From: Skeletonema tropicum
Lineage: Eukaryota; Bacillariophyta; Thalassiosirophyceae; Thalassiosirales; Thalassiosiraceae
Assembly: GCA_037178625.1 (NCBI GenBank)
Contig: CM074149.1
Span: forward strand, 62,001-126,000
Length of the DNA: 64,000 bases
Direction of reading: 5' to 3'
Shown: positions 20,586-30,783 of the stretch, piece by piece
How positions within the stretch are numbered: the stretch's first letter is position 1
Layout: every line of letters starts with the position of its first letter
Notes under the pieces: generated by a model
Told to the model about the DNA's origin: nothing
What the model saw: the letters and a program-made list of their open reading frames with translations, nothing else
Databases searched by the model: none
Translations under genes and position numbers: made by a program

Positions 20586-22024
20586 TAACTTCGTCAAACA
20601 CAAATTTGATAGATGGAGACAACGGGCAAGCAGTTTTCGCCCGTAACAATACCGGCCCGGCCTCTAAAAATGGATCTTTTGGAGGCGCGCCAAATTTTGG
20701 ACTGGATCTTTTGCAAAGGACCATGACGACCTCGCACCTCGCCTACAACTCTCTCTAGCGGAGGCAATATCGACTTGAGAACTTACTTATGCCGCAGCCG
20801 TCAATACATATAGTCATAACTGCTCTCGCTATCATCTTTGGAGAAGCGTAGCTAATCAGAAGTGCGAGGAAATTGCTCTGAAAGTTCAAGCTCGTTTTGT
20901 GTTCCTTCAGCTCTCGCTCCGATGTCACAAACTCACACAAAGCAAGCAGTCAGCAAATACAAATGAACGGAAAAGAATGGAATGCAACAATGGTCATCGT
21001 CGCAGATGACCTTGCAGATTCTGATCGATTGGGTGAATTTAATCATTGGCTATTCGACAACACCTCACAGAATGCAAAAATAGACAAAATGCAAATATTG
21101 CGGTTCACATAGATGCAGCATTACATAGAGAGGACCAGTACTAGCAGCCAACGAAACCTCCTGCAGCGACGCATTTGATTATCACTAGCCGTGACGCCGA
21201 AGACGGCAGTGAATGATAATAACAACAATTATGACAACACCAGTAGCACAGTGACGCGTTGTTGTAGAAGTAGTAAATAAATACAAACAGTGTCAGACCA
21301 GAGAGTAGACACGTACAAATCGCCAGAGGGTAGAAAAATACAAATCAAGTAACAGTCAAGTGGTAATATATAGAAGGATAAGATGGAAAGCAACTCTAAT
21401 GTCTGATGCCGGACTCAAGAGAGATGACTACAATAGAAGGTACGGATCAGAAAACGATTTGAAACGACAAGGAATCACTTTTACACATAGATCGACTGGC
21501 ATGACAATCAATCATAACATCAAGGAGGCTTAGACGAAGACATCTGACACGATGATCGCATCCCATGCATTCCAGCGAGGACGGATCAGAAGGCGCAATG
21601 AAGCAATTCTTTGACAGCATTCTCCCAAAAAGTACAGCATCAGCCGAGAGAAACGACGAAGCATCACAACTTGATTGATATCAAGAACACAAACGAGCAA
21701 TACTGGTAGGTATACAGCGTCTTTGGGGTATTTGCTTGAGTGCACAGTGGAGGTCAGGGGGTCATGTGCAACGTATGGTACAGATGGATCTGATGATGTG
21801 GTAATATACCCTCTACTGAGCATGTGGCAATAATGTAAAGCATCGTAAGGCACAGAATGGGGCCGAACAAAGAATGACAGCAATTACTAACACGAGCTAA
21901 AGCAGGTGTAACTAGCTTTAAAGCTAGTGAAATCAAAACATAGCTTACATCAACATACTCCTACCCTTTCTCCTCCTCTTCCCCCCTCCTTTCTTTCCTC
22001 TCTTCGTTCAGCCAGCATTTCAGC
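20586..22024. other. Gene-free stretch
   Basis: No coding region can be supported on either strand. The short frames at 20755-21883 lack any recognisable motif or splice logic. Confidence 0.5.
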
Positions 22025-22045
22025 TGATCCGGCTGCGCCGGATCA
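22025..22045. repeat. 9-bp stem hairpin next to the minisatellite
   Basis: TGATCCGGC-TGC-GCCGGATCA is a perfect 9-bp inverted repeat with a 3-nt loop. It overlaps the upstream flank of the minisatellite-spanning minus frame's stop at 22043. Its function is unknown. Confidence 0.7.
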
Positions 22046-22912
22046 AAAATACACCCAGCGACAGCTATCAAGTATCTGCCGGGAATCGGGGATACAGCCA
22101 ATAGAAGGAGGGACGAGTGACTTCCACCAAGATGTAAAGGCCACTAAACGACTTCCAACATATTGGTATGTGGTTTGTACTTGCTTTAGATGAGAGGCCA
22201 CAAGCGACTTCCCTGATGCTATGTTAGATGTAAAGGCCACTAAACCACTTCCAACATATTGGTATGTGGTTTGTACTTGCTTTAGATGAGAGGCCACAAG
22301 CGACTTCCCTGATGCTATGTTAGATGTAAAGGTCACTAAACGACTTCCAACATATTGGTATGTGGTTTGTACTTGCTTTAGATGAGAGGCCACAAGCGAC
22401 TTCACTGATGCTATGTTAGATGTAAAGGCCACTAAACCACTTCCAACATATTGGTATGTGGTTTGTACTTGCTTTAGATGAGAGGCCACAAGCGACTTCC
22501 CTGATGCTATGTTAGATGTAAAGGTCACTAAACGACTTCCAACATATTGGTATGTGGTTTGTACTTGCTTTAGATGAGAGGCCACAAGCGACTTCCCTGA
22601 TGCTATGTTAGATGTAAAGGCCACTAAACCACTTCCAACATATTGGTATGTGGTTTGTACTTGCTTTAGATGAGAGGCCACAAGCGACTTCCCTGATGCT
22701 ATGTTAGATGTAAAGGTCACTAAACGACTTCCAACATATTGATATGTGGTTTGTACTTGCTTTAGATGAGAGGCCACAAGCAACTTCCCTGATGCTATGT
22801 TAGATGTAAAGGCCACTAAACCACTTCCAACATATTGGTATGTGGTTTGTACTTGCTTTAGATGAGAGGCCACAAGCGACTTCCCTGATGCTATGTTAGA
22901 TGTAAAGGTCAC
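22043..22912 (-). CDS. Repetitive open frame across the minisatellite (doubtful)
   Basis: The frame has 289 codons and consists of nine ~32-residue repeats (TYQYVGSGLVAFTSNIASGK-type alternating with SRLVTFTSNIASGK), then a short unique end, SWWKSLVPPSIGCIPDSRQI. It is kept open by the 96-bp period and may be an accident of the minisatellite. If real, it would be a Ser/Thr-rich repeat protein. No homolog is recognised. Confidence 0.2.
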   Translation of the reverse strand: MTFTSNIASGKSLVASHLKQVQTTYQYVGSGLVAFTSNIASGKLLVASHLKQVQTTYQYVGSRLVTFTSNIASGKSLVASHLKQVQTTYQYVGSGLVAFTSNIASGKSLVASHLKQVQTTYQYVGSRLVTFTSNIASGKSLVASHLKQVQTTYQYVGSGLVAFTSNIASVKSLVASHLKQVQTTYQYVGSRLVTFTSNIASGKSLVASHLKQVQTTYQYVGSGLVAFTSNIASGKSLVASHLKQVQTTYQYVGSRLVAFTSWWKSLVPPSIGCIPDSRQILDSCRWVYF

Positions 22913-22936
22913 TAAACGACTTCCAACATATTGATA
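22131..22936. repeat. 96-bp minisatellite with a 192-bp dimer period
   Basis: Units start with GATGTAAAGG at 22131, 22227, 22323, 22419, 22515, 22611, 22707, 22803 and 22899 (the last partial). Neighbouring units alternate between GGCCACTAAACCAC and GGTCACTAAACGAC, so the amplified unit was a 192-bp dimer. Because 96 is divisible by three, the minus strand stays open from 22912 to 22043, encoding 32-residue repeats such as TSNIASGKSLVASHLKQVQT. A degenerate part-unit (CCACAAGTGACTTCCCTGA) recurs at about 23141. No start context, signal or flanking coding sequence supports translation, so I treat it as a minisatellite first. Confidence 0.9.
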
Positions 22937-23339
22937 TGTGGTTTGTAGAACAGCAAGTATTCAAACCAATTGTATTTTATGAGCATGTCGTCATTATGCA
23001 AAAGCTCTGCTCTAAATTACACAATCGGTGAATTGATTGACGCTAGAGCTCTAGCTGACCTTACTCCCAGACAATGCGGTTCTTACTCAAGCTCTCTGTG
23101 TAGGTGGTTGTTCTTATGCACCTGGGGCAGCATGCAAAGAGACCACAAGTGACTTCCCTGAGGCAGCTAACATTCTAGTGTGTGTGTTGCTGGTTGTGCC
23201 CAAGCCCCAAGCCAGGAACGGGACTTCGATTTGCAGCACACGACTGCTAAAAACGGCGGCAAATCCAAATCCAAAAAAAGAGAGTGCGCACCTGTTCTTT
23301 GACCGCCACAATACTTAGCAGTAGTCACAAAGTTCCTTT
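22937..23339. other. Intergenic, presumed upstream region of the zinc-finger/Josephin gene
   Basis: Apart from a degenerate minisatellite unit near 23137-23165, nothing is recognised. Confidence 0.5.
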
Positions 23340-25053
23340 ATGATGTCTCCGTCGCCACCAAAGAAAAGAGTTCGCCTCTGCCATGTTGATGGTTGCAACA
23401 AATGGGCACAAAAAGGGAACAAATGTTATGCACATGGAGCCCCAGTCAGACTATGTTGTGTAAAAGGATGTCAAAGATATGCCCAAGCAGGACAGTTATG
23501 TATCACGCATGGTGCTAATAAAAAGAAGAGCGGAGCTAAGCTGAAACGATGTAACTGGAGGATGCAGCAATCTAGCTCAGAAAGGAGGAGTGTGCATCAA
23601 GCATGGGGCAAAGGTCAAATTATGCAGAATTGATGGCTGCTCCAATCAAGCTAAAAAAGGAGGAGTGTGCATCAAGCATGGGGCAAAAAGGAAACTATGC
23701 AAAAATGAGGGATGCGGCAACATTGCTCAGAAAAAAGGTTTTTGTACGAGACATTACAACAGTCTCGGTGGAGCCTCGAGCGATACAGTAGTCAAAGCAA
23801 AGAAGCCGGTTGCATCTGTCCAATCCGCTCAAAGTGGTGGTTTTGATGAAATGGAGGAGGTTGCTACTCAACAGCCACAGCCAGCTTCCACAGTCGCTGT
23901 TGCTGATACTACTGCTGTTGCTGTTCCATCTGTTCCCAATGTGAAGAGCACTTGTCATTCACAAGTATTGACAGCAGACTCAGCGGGGGCGCTAGATGGA
24001 AAAGAACAAACTGAGGATTTGGGGGCGCTAGATGGAAAAGAACAAACTGAGGATTTGGGGGCGCTAGATGGAAAAGAACAAACCGAGGCAGCGAGAATCG
24101 AACTACGCCACGAACTTCAATGTGGAGGACAATGTGCTATCCATGCGCTCAACGCGATCTGTCAAGAGCGTTCGTTTACCAAAGAACACTTTACGAATTG
24201 TGCAAAAGAATTGCATTCAGAGCAAAATAAATTATTGTATTGCAGGAAAGAAAAAAAGACAACGAATGATTTTGTGGGGAAGAATGGCTATTTTGAGATA
24301 GACGTACTCATAAAAGTTGCAGCAAATGTTGGGTTGACTCTTGATTATATTCAGCCGAAGAAGGACGTGGAAGATTTCCTAAACTGTCCCAAAACAGCAG
24401 CTGCAGCTTACGTTGTTCATGAAGTCTCCGAAGAGACAGTACCCCATTACTTTACACTTCTCAGGATAAATGGGCAATATTGGAATTTAGACTCTCTTTT
24501 GAAATGGCCAAAGCCAGTGGATCCTGATACTATCACTAGCATCATGTACAATGATATGGAAGGGATGAACTATACTGTGTTGAAAGCATCGTTTGGAAAG
24601 AATTTCAAGAACAAAAGCGATAATAGAGTGGGAAACAAACAGGGGCTGAGCTGGGATGGCGCAGGGCATTTTTGGTCGTGTGACTTTCTCCTTGGCTTAG
24701 ATAGTGACTCCGCATCAAACAGGGACACAGAAATAACCATCTCAATGAAACCAACAGAAGGCCAAACTGCAGCAAAAACAACAATGAAAATGAAGTCATC
24801 AGACAACCTGGATGAGTGCATTGAACGTTTCTACAGAGACAGAGAAGATTACTTGAATCTTCGTACAACCAGGTGGAGTGATGAAGAGAGAAAGAGGTTT
24901 ATTGTTCGGCATGGGCCTGATGATATTGACTACCGTCGTTGGAAGCACATACCAGTAAAAGCAATTGCAGAAGCAGGCTTGAATATCGAAATAAAGCAGC
25001 GCAAAAGTGAGCGTATAAGAAAAAATGTCATTGCGAGCATGAAGAGCATCTGA
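23340..25053 (+). CDS. Zinc-finger-repeat / Josephin-like deubiquitinase fusion, one frameshift
   Basis: The N-terminus has five tandem C-x4-C-x9-C-x2-H fingers. Fingers 1 and 2 (CHVDGCNKWAQKGNKCYAH, CCVKGCQRYAQAGQLCITH) lie in the first frame; fingers 3 to 5 (ending GVCIKHG, GVCIKHG, GFCTRHY) lie in the next. A frameshift at about 23560, inside finger 3, separates them, while finger 3 is otherwise intact. A linker with three 12-residue repeats (GALDGKEQTEDL) follows. The C-terminal half is Josephin-like, the ataxin-3 class of deubiquitinase: ELQCGGQCAIHALNAI carries the Gln and catalytic Cys (codon at 24133), PHYFTLLRINGQYWNLDS carries the His (24444), and the residue 15 after it is Asp where ataxin-3 has Asn. 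The basic C-terminal ~100 residues are unassigned. The domain order of fingers then Josephin is unusual to my knowledge. The frameshift may be a sequence error or real decay. Confidence 0.75.
23985..24092 (+). repeat. Three 36-bp in-frame tandem repeats
   Basis: Units start at 23985, 24021 and 24057 with GGGGGCGCTAGATGG and are almost identical. They form a 12-residue acidic repeat in the linker between the fingers and the Josephin domain. Confidence 0.95.
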
Positions 25054-25166
25054 ATCTGAGTTGATGTCTGATAGCTTTGATCAATAGTAATACAACCTCC
25101 TAAAGCAAAAGTCTTTTTATTCCCAAACCTGTTCGAGATCACCATGTTTGGGAATTACAACAATTT

Positions 25167-25169
<3 letters not shown>

Positions 25170-25220
<51 letters not shown>

Positions 25221-25246
25221 GAGACAGAGAGAGAGACAGAGAGAAG
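25170..25246 (+). repeat. (GA)n microsatellite with GACA interruptions
   Basis: An alternating GA tract is broken by several ACAG steps in its right half. It directly precedes the chimeric satellite piece beside the telomere-type block. Confidence 0.95.
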
Positions 25247-25356
25247 AGCTCATAAATTCTAAAGACAGCTGTTGTAATATACACAGACATAGCCGCCTCA
25301 AACACATATCACAGAACAAAAGAAATAATGGAGGAGCATCAAAAGAACTTACCAAG
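25247..25356 (+). repeat. Chimeric satellite fragment left of the telomere block
   Basis: It starts with GAGCTCATAAATTCTAAAGA, a leader also present at 28138, and passes into satellite ORF-module text (CACAGAACAAAAGAAATAAT). It ends with CAAAAGAACTTACCA immediately before the first TTAGGG. Confidence 0.85.
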
Positions 25357-25761
25357 TTAGGGTTAGGGTTAGGGTTAGGGTTAGGGTTAGGGTTAGGGTT
25401 AGGGTTAGGGTTAGGGTTAGGGTTAGGGTTAGGGTTAGGGTTAGGGTTAGGGTTAGGGTTAGGGTTAGGGTTAGGGTTAGGGTTAGGGTTAGGGTTAGGG
25501 TTAGGGTTAGGGTTAGGGTTAGGTTAGGGTTAGGGTTAGGGTTAGGGTTAGGGTTAGGGTTAGGGTTTAGGGGTTAGGGTTAGGGTTAGGGGTTAGGGTT
25601 AGGGTTAGGTTAGGGTTAGGGTTAGGGTTAGGGGTTAGGGTTAGGGTTAGGGTTAGGGTTAGGTTAGGGTTAGGTTAGGGTTAGGGTTAGGGTTAGGGTT
25701 AGGGTTAGGGTTAGGGTTAGGGTTAGGGTTAGGTTAGGGTTAGGGTTCTAGGGTTAGGGTT
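25357..25761 (+). repeat. Interstitial telomere-type (TTAGGG)n block
   Basis: This is about 405 bp of TTAGGG repeats, all in one orientation. The first ~165 bp are perfect; the right part has variants such as TTAGG, TTTAGGGG and TTCTAGGG. It interrupts the satellite ORF module: CAAAAGAACTT(A/G)CCA lies on both sides (25340-25354 and 25762-25776), like a target duplication. If it had once been a chromosome end, the end would have faced right. Confidence 0.97.
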
Positions 25762-26307
25762 CAAAAGAACTTGCCACTCACATACCACACTATGCCTATG
25801 TGTTGTTGTGGCCTACCTCTCATCCATTCTGATGCTGATGGAAAATTGTGCGCCAGCTGGAGAAGAACTACCTAGAGAGAGGAGCAGAACTAGAATGCAG
25901 GCAATTGACAGAGAAGCTGTCCATGAGAGATGAGAGATGATGTCAGACCATGTGGTACTCAATGCTCAGGAAGTCCAATCCAAAATACTTCCTCTGCATT
26001 CAGTACCGCATCACCACATTGACAGAGAAGCTGTCCATGAGAGATGAGAGATGATGTCAGACCATGTGGTACTCAATGCTCAGGAAGTCCAATCCAAAAT
26101 ACTTCCTCTGCATTCAGTACCGCATCACCACATTGACAGATGAAATACTCTGACTAAGTATCTACCTATGAAGGAGGAAGAGGAGGAGGAGATCATGGTG
26201 ATGGAAGAGCTCATAAACTGTAGCTACTGCTTCCAGTCATATCACAGAACAAAAGAAATAATGGAGGAGCATCAAAAGAACTTGCCACTCACATACCACA
26301 CTATGCC
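25762..26307 (+). repeat. Satellite fragment right of the telomere block
   Basis: This holds the remainder of an ORF module from CAAAAGAACTTGCCACTC, two 114-bp modules, then the 5' part of another ORF module (ATG at 26168), cut off after CACACTATGCC. A purine-rich stretch follows. Confidence 0.95.
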
Positions 26308-26539
26308 AGAGAGGAAGAGAGGAAGAGAGAGGTTGGAGGAGTGGGGCAGGCGAGATGAGAGAAGGACAGCGAGAAAGTCATAGTGATACGTAGTTTACAG
26401 TAGCACAAAAATAAACCTAAGCCCCACACTGTGTTTAGCTCGTGGATAAGTACCTTGCTAGAGGCCTGCCGCTGGATGATGGCATGAGCTGGTCTGTAGG
26501 AAGGTAACGATAGCAGCTCTGGAAGAAGGAAGAAGAACT

Positions 26540-28087
26540 ATGTCAACCGCCAAAACTACTGCAATTTCTTTTCCTCCGGAGGGTCTAATCAAGGAGTTGG
26601 AAGGGTATTGCCGTCCATCATCTTCTGGGAGGGAAAAGACGGAAGAAGAGCTTAAGAACATCATTCACCACTGGGGGTGGTCGTGGTCACCAACAAAAAA
26701 ATTGGAGCCGGCAAACCTCCTATTTTTTCATTGGTTGCTTTTGAGTGACCAGCTTACGGAGGGAATTCTTAACACTGTTTTGCATTTTTTCCCAGAAGCA
26801 GCTAGATTGACATCTGCAAGTAAGAAAACCAACCTCCACATTATTTTACGAAATAAAGCTGTTACTCTCGATCTGGTGAAAATTCTGGTCAATGCATGGC
26901 CCGAATGTATTTTTTGCAAAGATGATGATGACTTGACAGCACTCCATCGCTTATGTGCTAATCCTCATTTGAATGCCTCTGATAAGATGGAAATCTTGGA
27001 GTTCCTGCTACAAAAAAATAAAGGAATGGTGGAGATAAGTACACGTGAAAAGGGGTTCCTACCAATACATTTCGCGGCAATACACCACTCTACACCAGTT
27101 CCTTTTATGCAAAAATTAATTGAGGCATATCCGGAATCTGTGATGAAATATGCTGGGGGGGGGAGAAAAGGGACCCCCCTTCATATTGCTTGTTTCAATT
27201 ACAACTTTCCAATTGTGCATACGCTGGTAAAAGCTAATCCCGATTGCCTCAATGCCTTTGCTGGTCCAAGAACTGGTTACCCAATCAATGCAGCTATAAC
27301 TGGTGCATATAAAACTGGAGAGTTAAATGATCGTGCTGTGCCTGTCCTGGATTTTTTGGTGAATTTCCCGGGGAGCAAAGTGGCATCTCAGCAATTTCAT
27401 GGGCGCCTACCGCTTCACCTTGCATGTTTGGCAGCTGAAAAAACAAGGAGATTGCAATCACCTGGGCCTGACCTCAGGCTAGTCAAAGTCTTGTTTAATG
27501 CCTTTCCTCGAGGAGTCACGCACTCTGGGTTGATTCGAGACATGCATCGACAGAGGAGATTCTGTTTTACCTTGAGGAATTTTCTACATTGTAATCAAGT
27601 GTTTGCCCTTCCATACAAGAAGCTAGAAGAAGAATATGGCCCAGAACTACTCCACATGGTTATGCGGGATGAATTAAGCAGTATTGGAGCAATTAAGTTG
27701 CTGGTTGAAGGAAATCCCGCTGCACTTCAAACTCCCAATAAAGACGGGGCGGTGCCTCTCCATCTGGCAATTCAGTCCCGTCGCCCTTCTGATGTCATTC
27801 AAATTTTGATAAACCATGATAGTGATAGGAACACTATCCGTATTGCCGATTCCAAGGGTAACACGGCACTACATTATGCTTGCCTTGATGCAAACCATGA
27901 AATAATTGCACTAATTCTGGAAAATTATGGTCCACTGTCAGTCTCGAAAAGGAACTTGGAGGGGAAACTCCCCCTTCAACTCCTTTTTGAGACTGCTAGT
28001 GTTGGAGATGGAGACAGGGAGACCACAAAGTACACCGAGAGTATTTTTCGTCTTCTCTGTGCGTTTCCTGAGATGGGAATTTATTAG
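26540..28087 (+). CDS. Ankyrin-repeat protein
   Basis: A single-exon frame of 515 codons starts at an ATG preceded by GAAGAAGAACT. It contains about nine ankyrin-type repeats, recognisable as DLTALHRLCANPHLNASDKM, GFLPIHFAAIHHS, KGTPLHIACFNYNFPIVHTL, GRLPLHLACLAAEK, GAVPLHLAIQSRRPSDVIQI, GNTALHYACLDANHEIIALI and GKLPLQLLFE. The pattern G-x-(T/L)-P/A-LH-x-A-C/x is that of ankyrin helices 1 and 2. Repeat ends reading 'NA(F/W)P' and 'EAYPES' are typical of the ankyrin families expanded in diatoms. It has no signal peptide or membrane segment, so it is probably a cytosolic or nuclear scaffold. It lies just right of the satellite/telomere block. Confidence 0.9.
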   Translation: MSTAKTTAISFPPEGLIKELEGYCRPSSSGREKTEEELKNIIHHWGWSWSPTKKLEPANLLFFHWLLLSDQLTEGILNTVLHFFPEAARLTSASKKTNLHIILRNKAVTLDLVKILVNAWPECIFCKDDDDLTALHRLCANPHLNASDKMEILEFLLQKNKGMVEISTREKGFLPIHFAAIHHSTPVPFMQKLIEAYPESVMKYAGGGRKGTPLHIACFNYNFPIVHTLVKANPDCLNAFAGPRTGYPINAAITGAYKTGELNDRAVPVLDFLVNFPGSKVASQQFHGRLPLHLACLAAEKTRRLQSPGPDLRLVKVLFNAFPRGVTHSGLIRDMHRQRRFCFTLRNFLHCNQVFALPYKKLEEEYGPELLHMVMRDELSSIGAIKLLVEGNPAALQTPNKDGAVPLHLAIQSRRPSDVIQILINHDSDRNTIRIADSKGNTALHYACLDANHEIIALILENYGPLSVSKRNLEGKLPLQLLFETASVGDGDRETTKYTESIFRLLCAFPEMGIY

Positions 28088-28132
28088 GTTTTTATCAAGC
28101 TTAAAAATAGGAAGACACAATTCTGGGAAGAG

Positions 28133-28199
28133 AGGAAGAGCTCATAAATTCTAAAGAAGCTGGAACATACACAGAACACAGCCTCCTCAAACATAAATC
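28133..28199 (+). promoter_or_regulatory. Leader shared with the segment left of the telomere block
   Basis: GAGCTCATAAATTCTAAAGA and then ACACAGA-C-CAGCC-CCTCAAACA-A correspond to 25247-25312. Here the block ends directly at the ATG of the small gene at 28200. Confidence 0.45.
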
Positions 28200-28673
28200 A
28201 TGACATTGCTAAATGGATACAAGACTCCCCCAGCAAAAGAATTGGAATCGGGTGACTCAGGATTGAGCCCTCCAATGTGGCCGCAATCACACACCAGAAG
28301 CTTATCTTTCCCTTCCCCCAACCTCTGCCAAAAGAGTAGCAGCAACAACAACAACAACGTTAGCAACAGTCATAGTCATGAAGATGAGGGAAAGACATTG
28401 TATGAAGACTTTGTTCAGGAACAGCGTATTATTTCTACTAACAAAAATGAAATAACTGCTGGAGGGTCTGACATAGCCAGAAAGGAAGAACAGGGCTCCA
28501 ATTGCAATATCTCATTTGCATTTGCATCTAATTCCGCAGCTTCAAAATCAACTACAACTACCAGTGGACTGGCACTAGCAAAAATCAAAGCTGATGATGT
28601 CGATGAAATTGAATCATTGTCATTGAAGAAAAGATTCAAGAATCAGGCTGAGGAATTCATTCCACAGAAGTAA
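28200..28673 (+). CDS. Small hypothetical protein, Ser/Asn-rich
   Basis: A frame of 157 codons begins MTLLNGYKTPPAKELESGDS. It contains a poly-Asn run (SSSNNNNNVSNSHSHEDEGK) and an acidic/Ser-rich middle, and ends KIKADDVDEIESLSLKKRFK then NQAEEFIPQK. It looks largely disordered. No family is recognised. It starts directly after the shared leader block. Composition bias and the single clean frame give moderate support. Confidence 0.5.
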   Translation: MTLLNGYKTPPAKELESGDSGLSPPMWPQSHTRSLSFPSPNLCQKSSSNNNNNVSNSHSHEDEGKTLYEDFVQEQRIISTNKNEITAGGSDIARKEEQGSNCNISFAFASNSAASKSTTTTSGLALAKIKADDVDEIESLSLKKRFKNQAEEFIPQK

Positions 28674-28775
28674 AGGGGTGAGCGGTGAGAGGGAAAGTGG
28701 GGCTGGGGGATTGAGAGATGGGACACAAATAATTTGCAAATTATTATACTAATACTAATACTAACAGTTGGATCT

Positions 28776-28776
<1 letters not shown>

Positions 28777-28818
<42 letters not shown>
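28777..28818 (+). repeat. (CT)n microsatellite
   Basis: A pure TC/CT tract of about 42 bp downstream of the small hypothetical gene. Confidence 0.95.
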
Positions 28819-28822
<4 letters not shown>

Positions 28823-30783
28823 TGGGACTGACAGTGTGACAGCTCGGATTTTTTAGGGTCTTCATCACTGCCATCTCCTCCTCCCCTCCTCATAATTTTC
28901 AAAAAGGCCAAGGTAAATCTGCTGAAGTCAAAGCAAAAATAGATTCTGTCAAATATGAACAAGATGAACGAAAAAGCATATTCCTCTGAGTTATGCTTTG
29001 AGTCAATGAAAGATATAGTGTCCAAAAACATCAATGTAGAAAATGGTTGGGTATGACTGTAAACATACTGGGCAAGTCCCCAAATGATCGAGCTCAGGCA
29101 CAGCGAAGAGCTCTTCCGTTGTATAGTTTTTCGATGTCATTTTCAGTTTTTGTTTGTGATTGAATGAGAGATCTTCTCATTCTCATAATTGTTTAGCTTT
29201 AGTCTGTGTTGTGGAAGTATCAGCGAAGGCATGAGATCGACACTAAAGTGAGATGTAGCTAATGACTGACCTGGTGAAATTGGCAGCTGCTTACAATCAG
29301 CAGATCGGAGACACAGGAGAAGAAAACAAGTATCTTTTGTCTTTCGCACAGCTCCCTCCTGCCTTCCCATGTTTTGTGGTAGATTGTAATGAGAACTGAT
29401 CAAACTTCAACCTTCTACCAAAAGAGCAGTACCGAATGATACCTGTCTGTTATATGAGACACGTATCTGAACATAAATGAGACAGCTTTCAGCGTACTAA
29501 GTAGCACTCTCACTCTCTCTCTCTCTCTCTGTAGAGAGAGACAGAGACTATGTAGAAAGAGAGCACTGCCTATCCACCTAATGACACACATAAGTACAGC
29601 ATGCACACCAAAAATAAAAATATGACAAGGACAAAAAAAAATATATAACAAAAAACAGTGGCCAGTAAATCAGAAAAAATTTTGACCTGGTCAAAAAAAT
29701 TCGTACCACAATAAAAATCCACATTGAAAAATTATTTGCAGAGCAATTTTATTGTAGGACGTAGTCGTTTAAAATTATCTGACCTGAACAATTCCAGTGG
29801 CACAAGGCCCCGAGGGCCACACTGCATTACATACACACATACACATACAGAATGCCCAGGCATGCAGGGTACCCAGTTTATATTATAATAGCCATGCTGC
29901 ATTACAAGCTCCATCTATATATTATGATAATTCATATTTATTACCAGTTTTATGAATTTCATGCCAATTGCACTTGATAATGAAGTAGTAGACTGAATCA
30001 TCCGCTGTTGTTTTGATGCCATCCGGCAGGAATGGTGTTGTTAGCAGTCATATAATAACCTGAATCCACTCTATATCGCTCACAACAGATAGCTATTGGT
30101 GTTGTGTGGTGAAAGGGTCCCCAACTTGCAGGGTGAATACGCTGAATATCACTTCAAATACTCGTGTATGTGACGGCATTGGGCTCCTCATTTCCCCCCA
30201 AAAAATGCTATACCACCACTAGTCTAATATTGTTGTAGCCGCAATGAAATAGAGATATCTACACCAACCACGTTGATTGTTATATTATAGTCATCACCTC
30301 ACTGACTTTTGGCACCATTTCATTTCATTCTCTGTCAGATATATGCATTCTCCTTTTTGATGTATTTTGTGGAAAATATCCATTTCCACCACCTATATTC
30401 ACCATGCCGCTGCATGCTTCATACAACACCCAGGCACGCTATCAAAGGGATAGATAACCGCCTAATAGTATAAAGTTGGCGTCTGCAAACCATTTCAGTG
30501 GCGGCACACCTCCTACTATTCACCTGAAGACCATGACGGAAGTGCATCATCACACCGATGTCAACATGCCATTTTCCGACACCTCTACTTTGGTGCCATG
30601 ATATGTAGCGGCGACGTCGGTCGAAAAAGAATCAAGGGCACTAATTCATAGAAAGGCTATTGGAGAGTGAGTTCCTGCAGTGGGGCCGTCTAAATTTATG
30701 TTTAGGTAGTGTATTATGGTGTCGGCATGTAGGGGGTGGAGGTGCACCATGGTGATGGACGAAAAAAAATGAGGCGCGCGCGC
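28819..30783. other. Gene-poor stretch
   Basis: No coding region is supported. It holds a short CT/AG tract (29508-29550) and one copy of GGCCCCGAGGGCC (29806-29818). The minus frames at 28819-29651 have no recognisable features. Confidence 0.55.

Noticed and set aside
25357..25761. Gly-Leu repeat protein (open frame through TTAGGG)
   Set aside because: The frame is open only because the 6-bp telomere unit has no stop in that frame.
25357..25761. Head-to-head telomere fusion
   Set aside because: All repeats read TTAGGG in one direction; a fusion would show a switch to CCCTAA.
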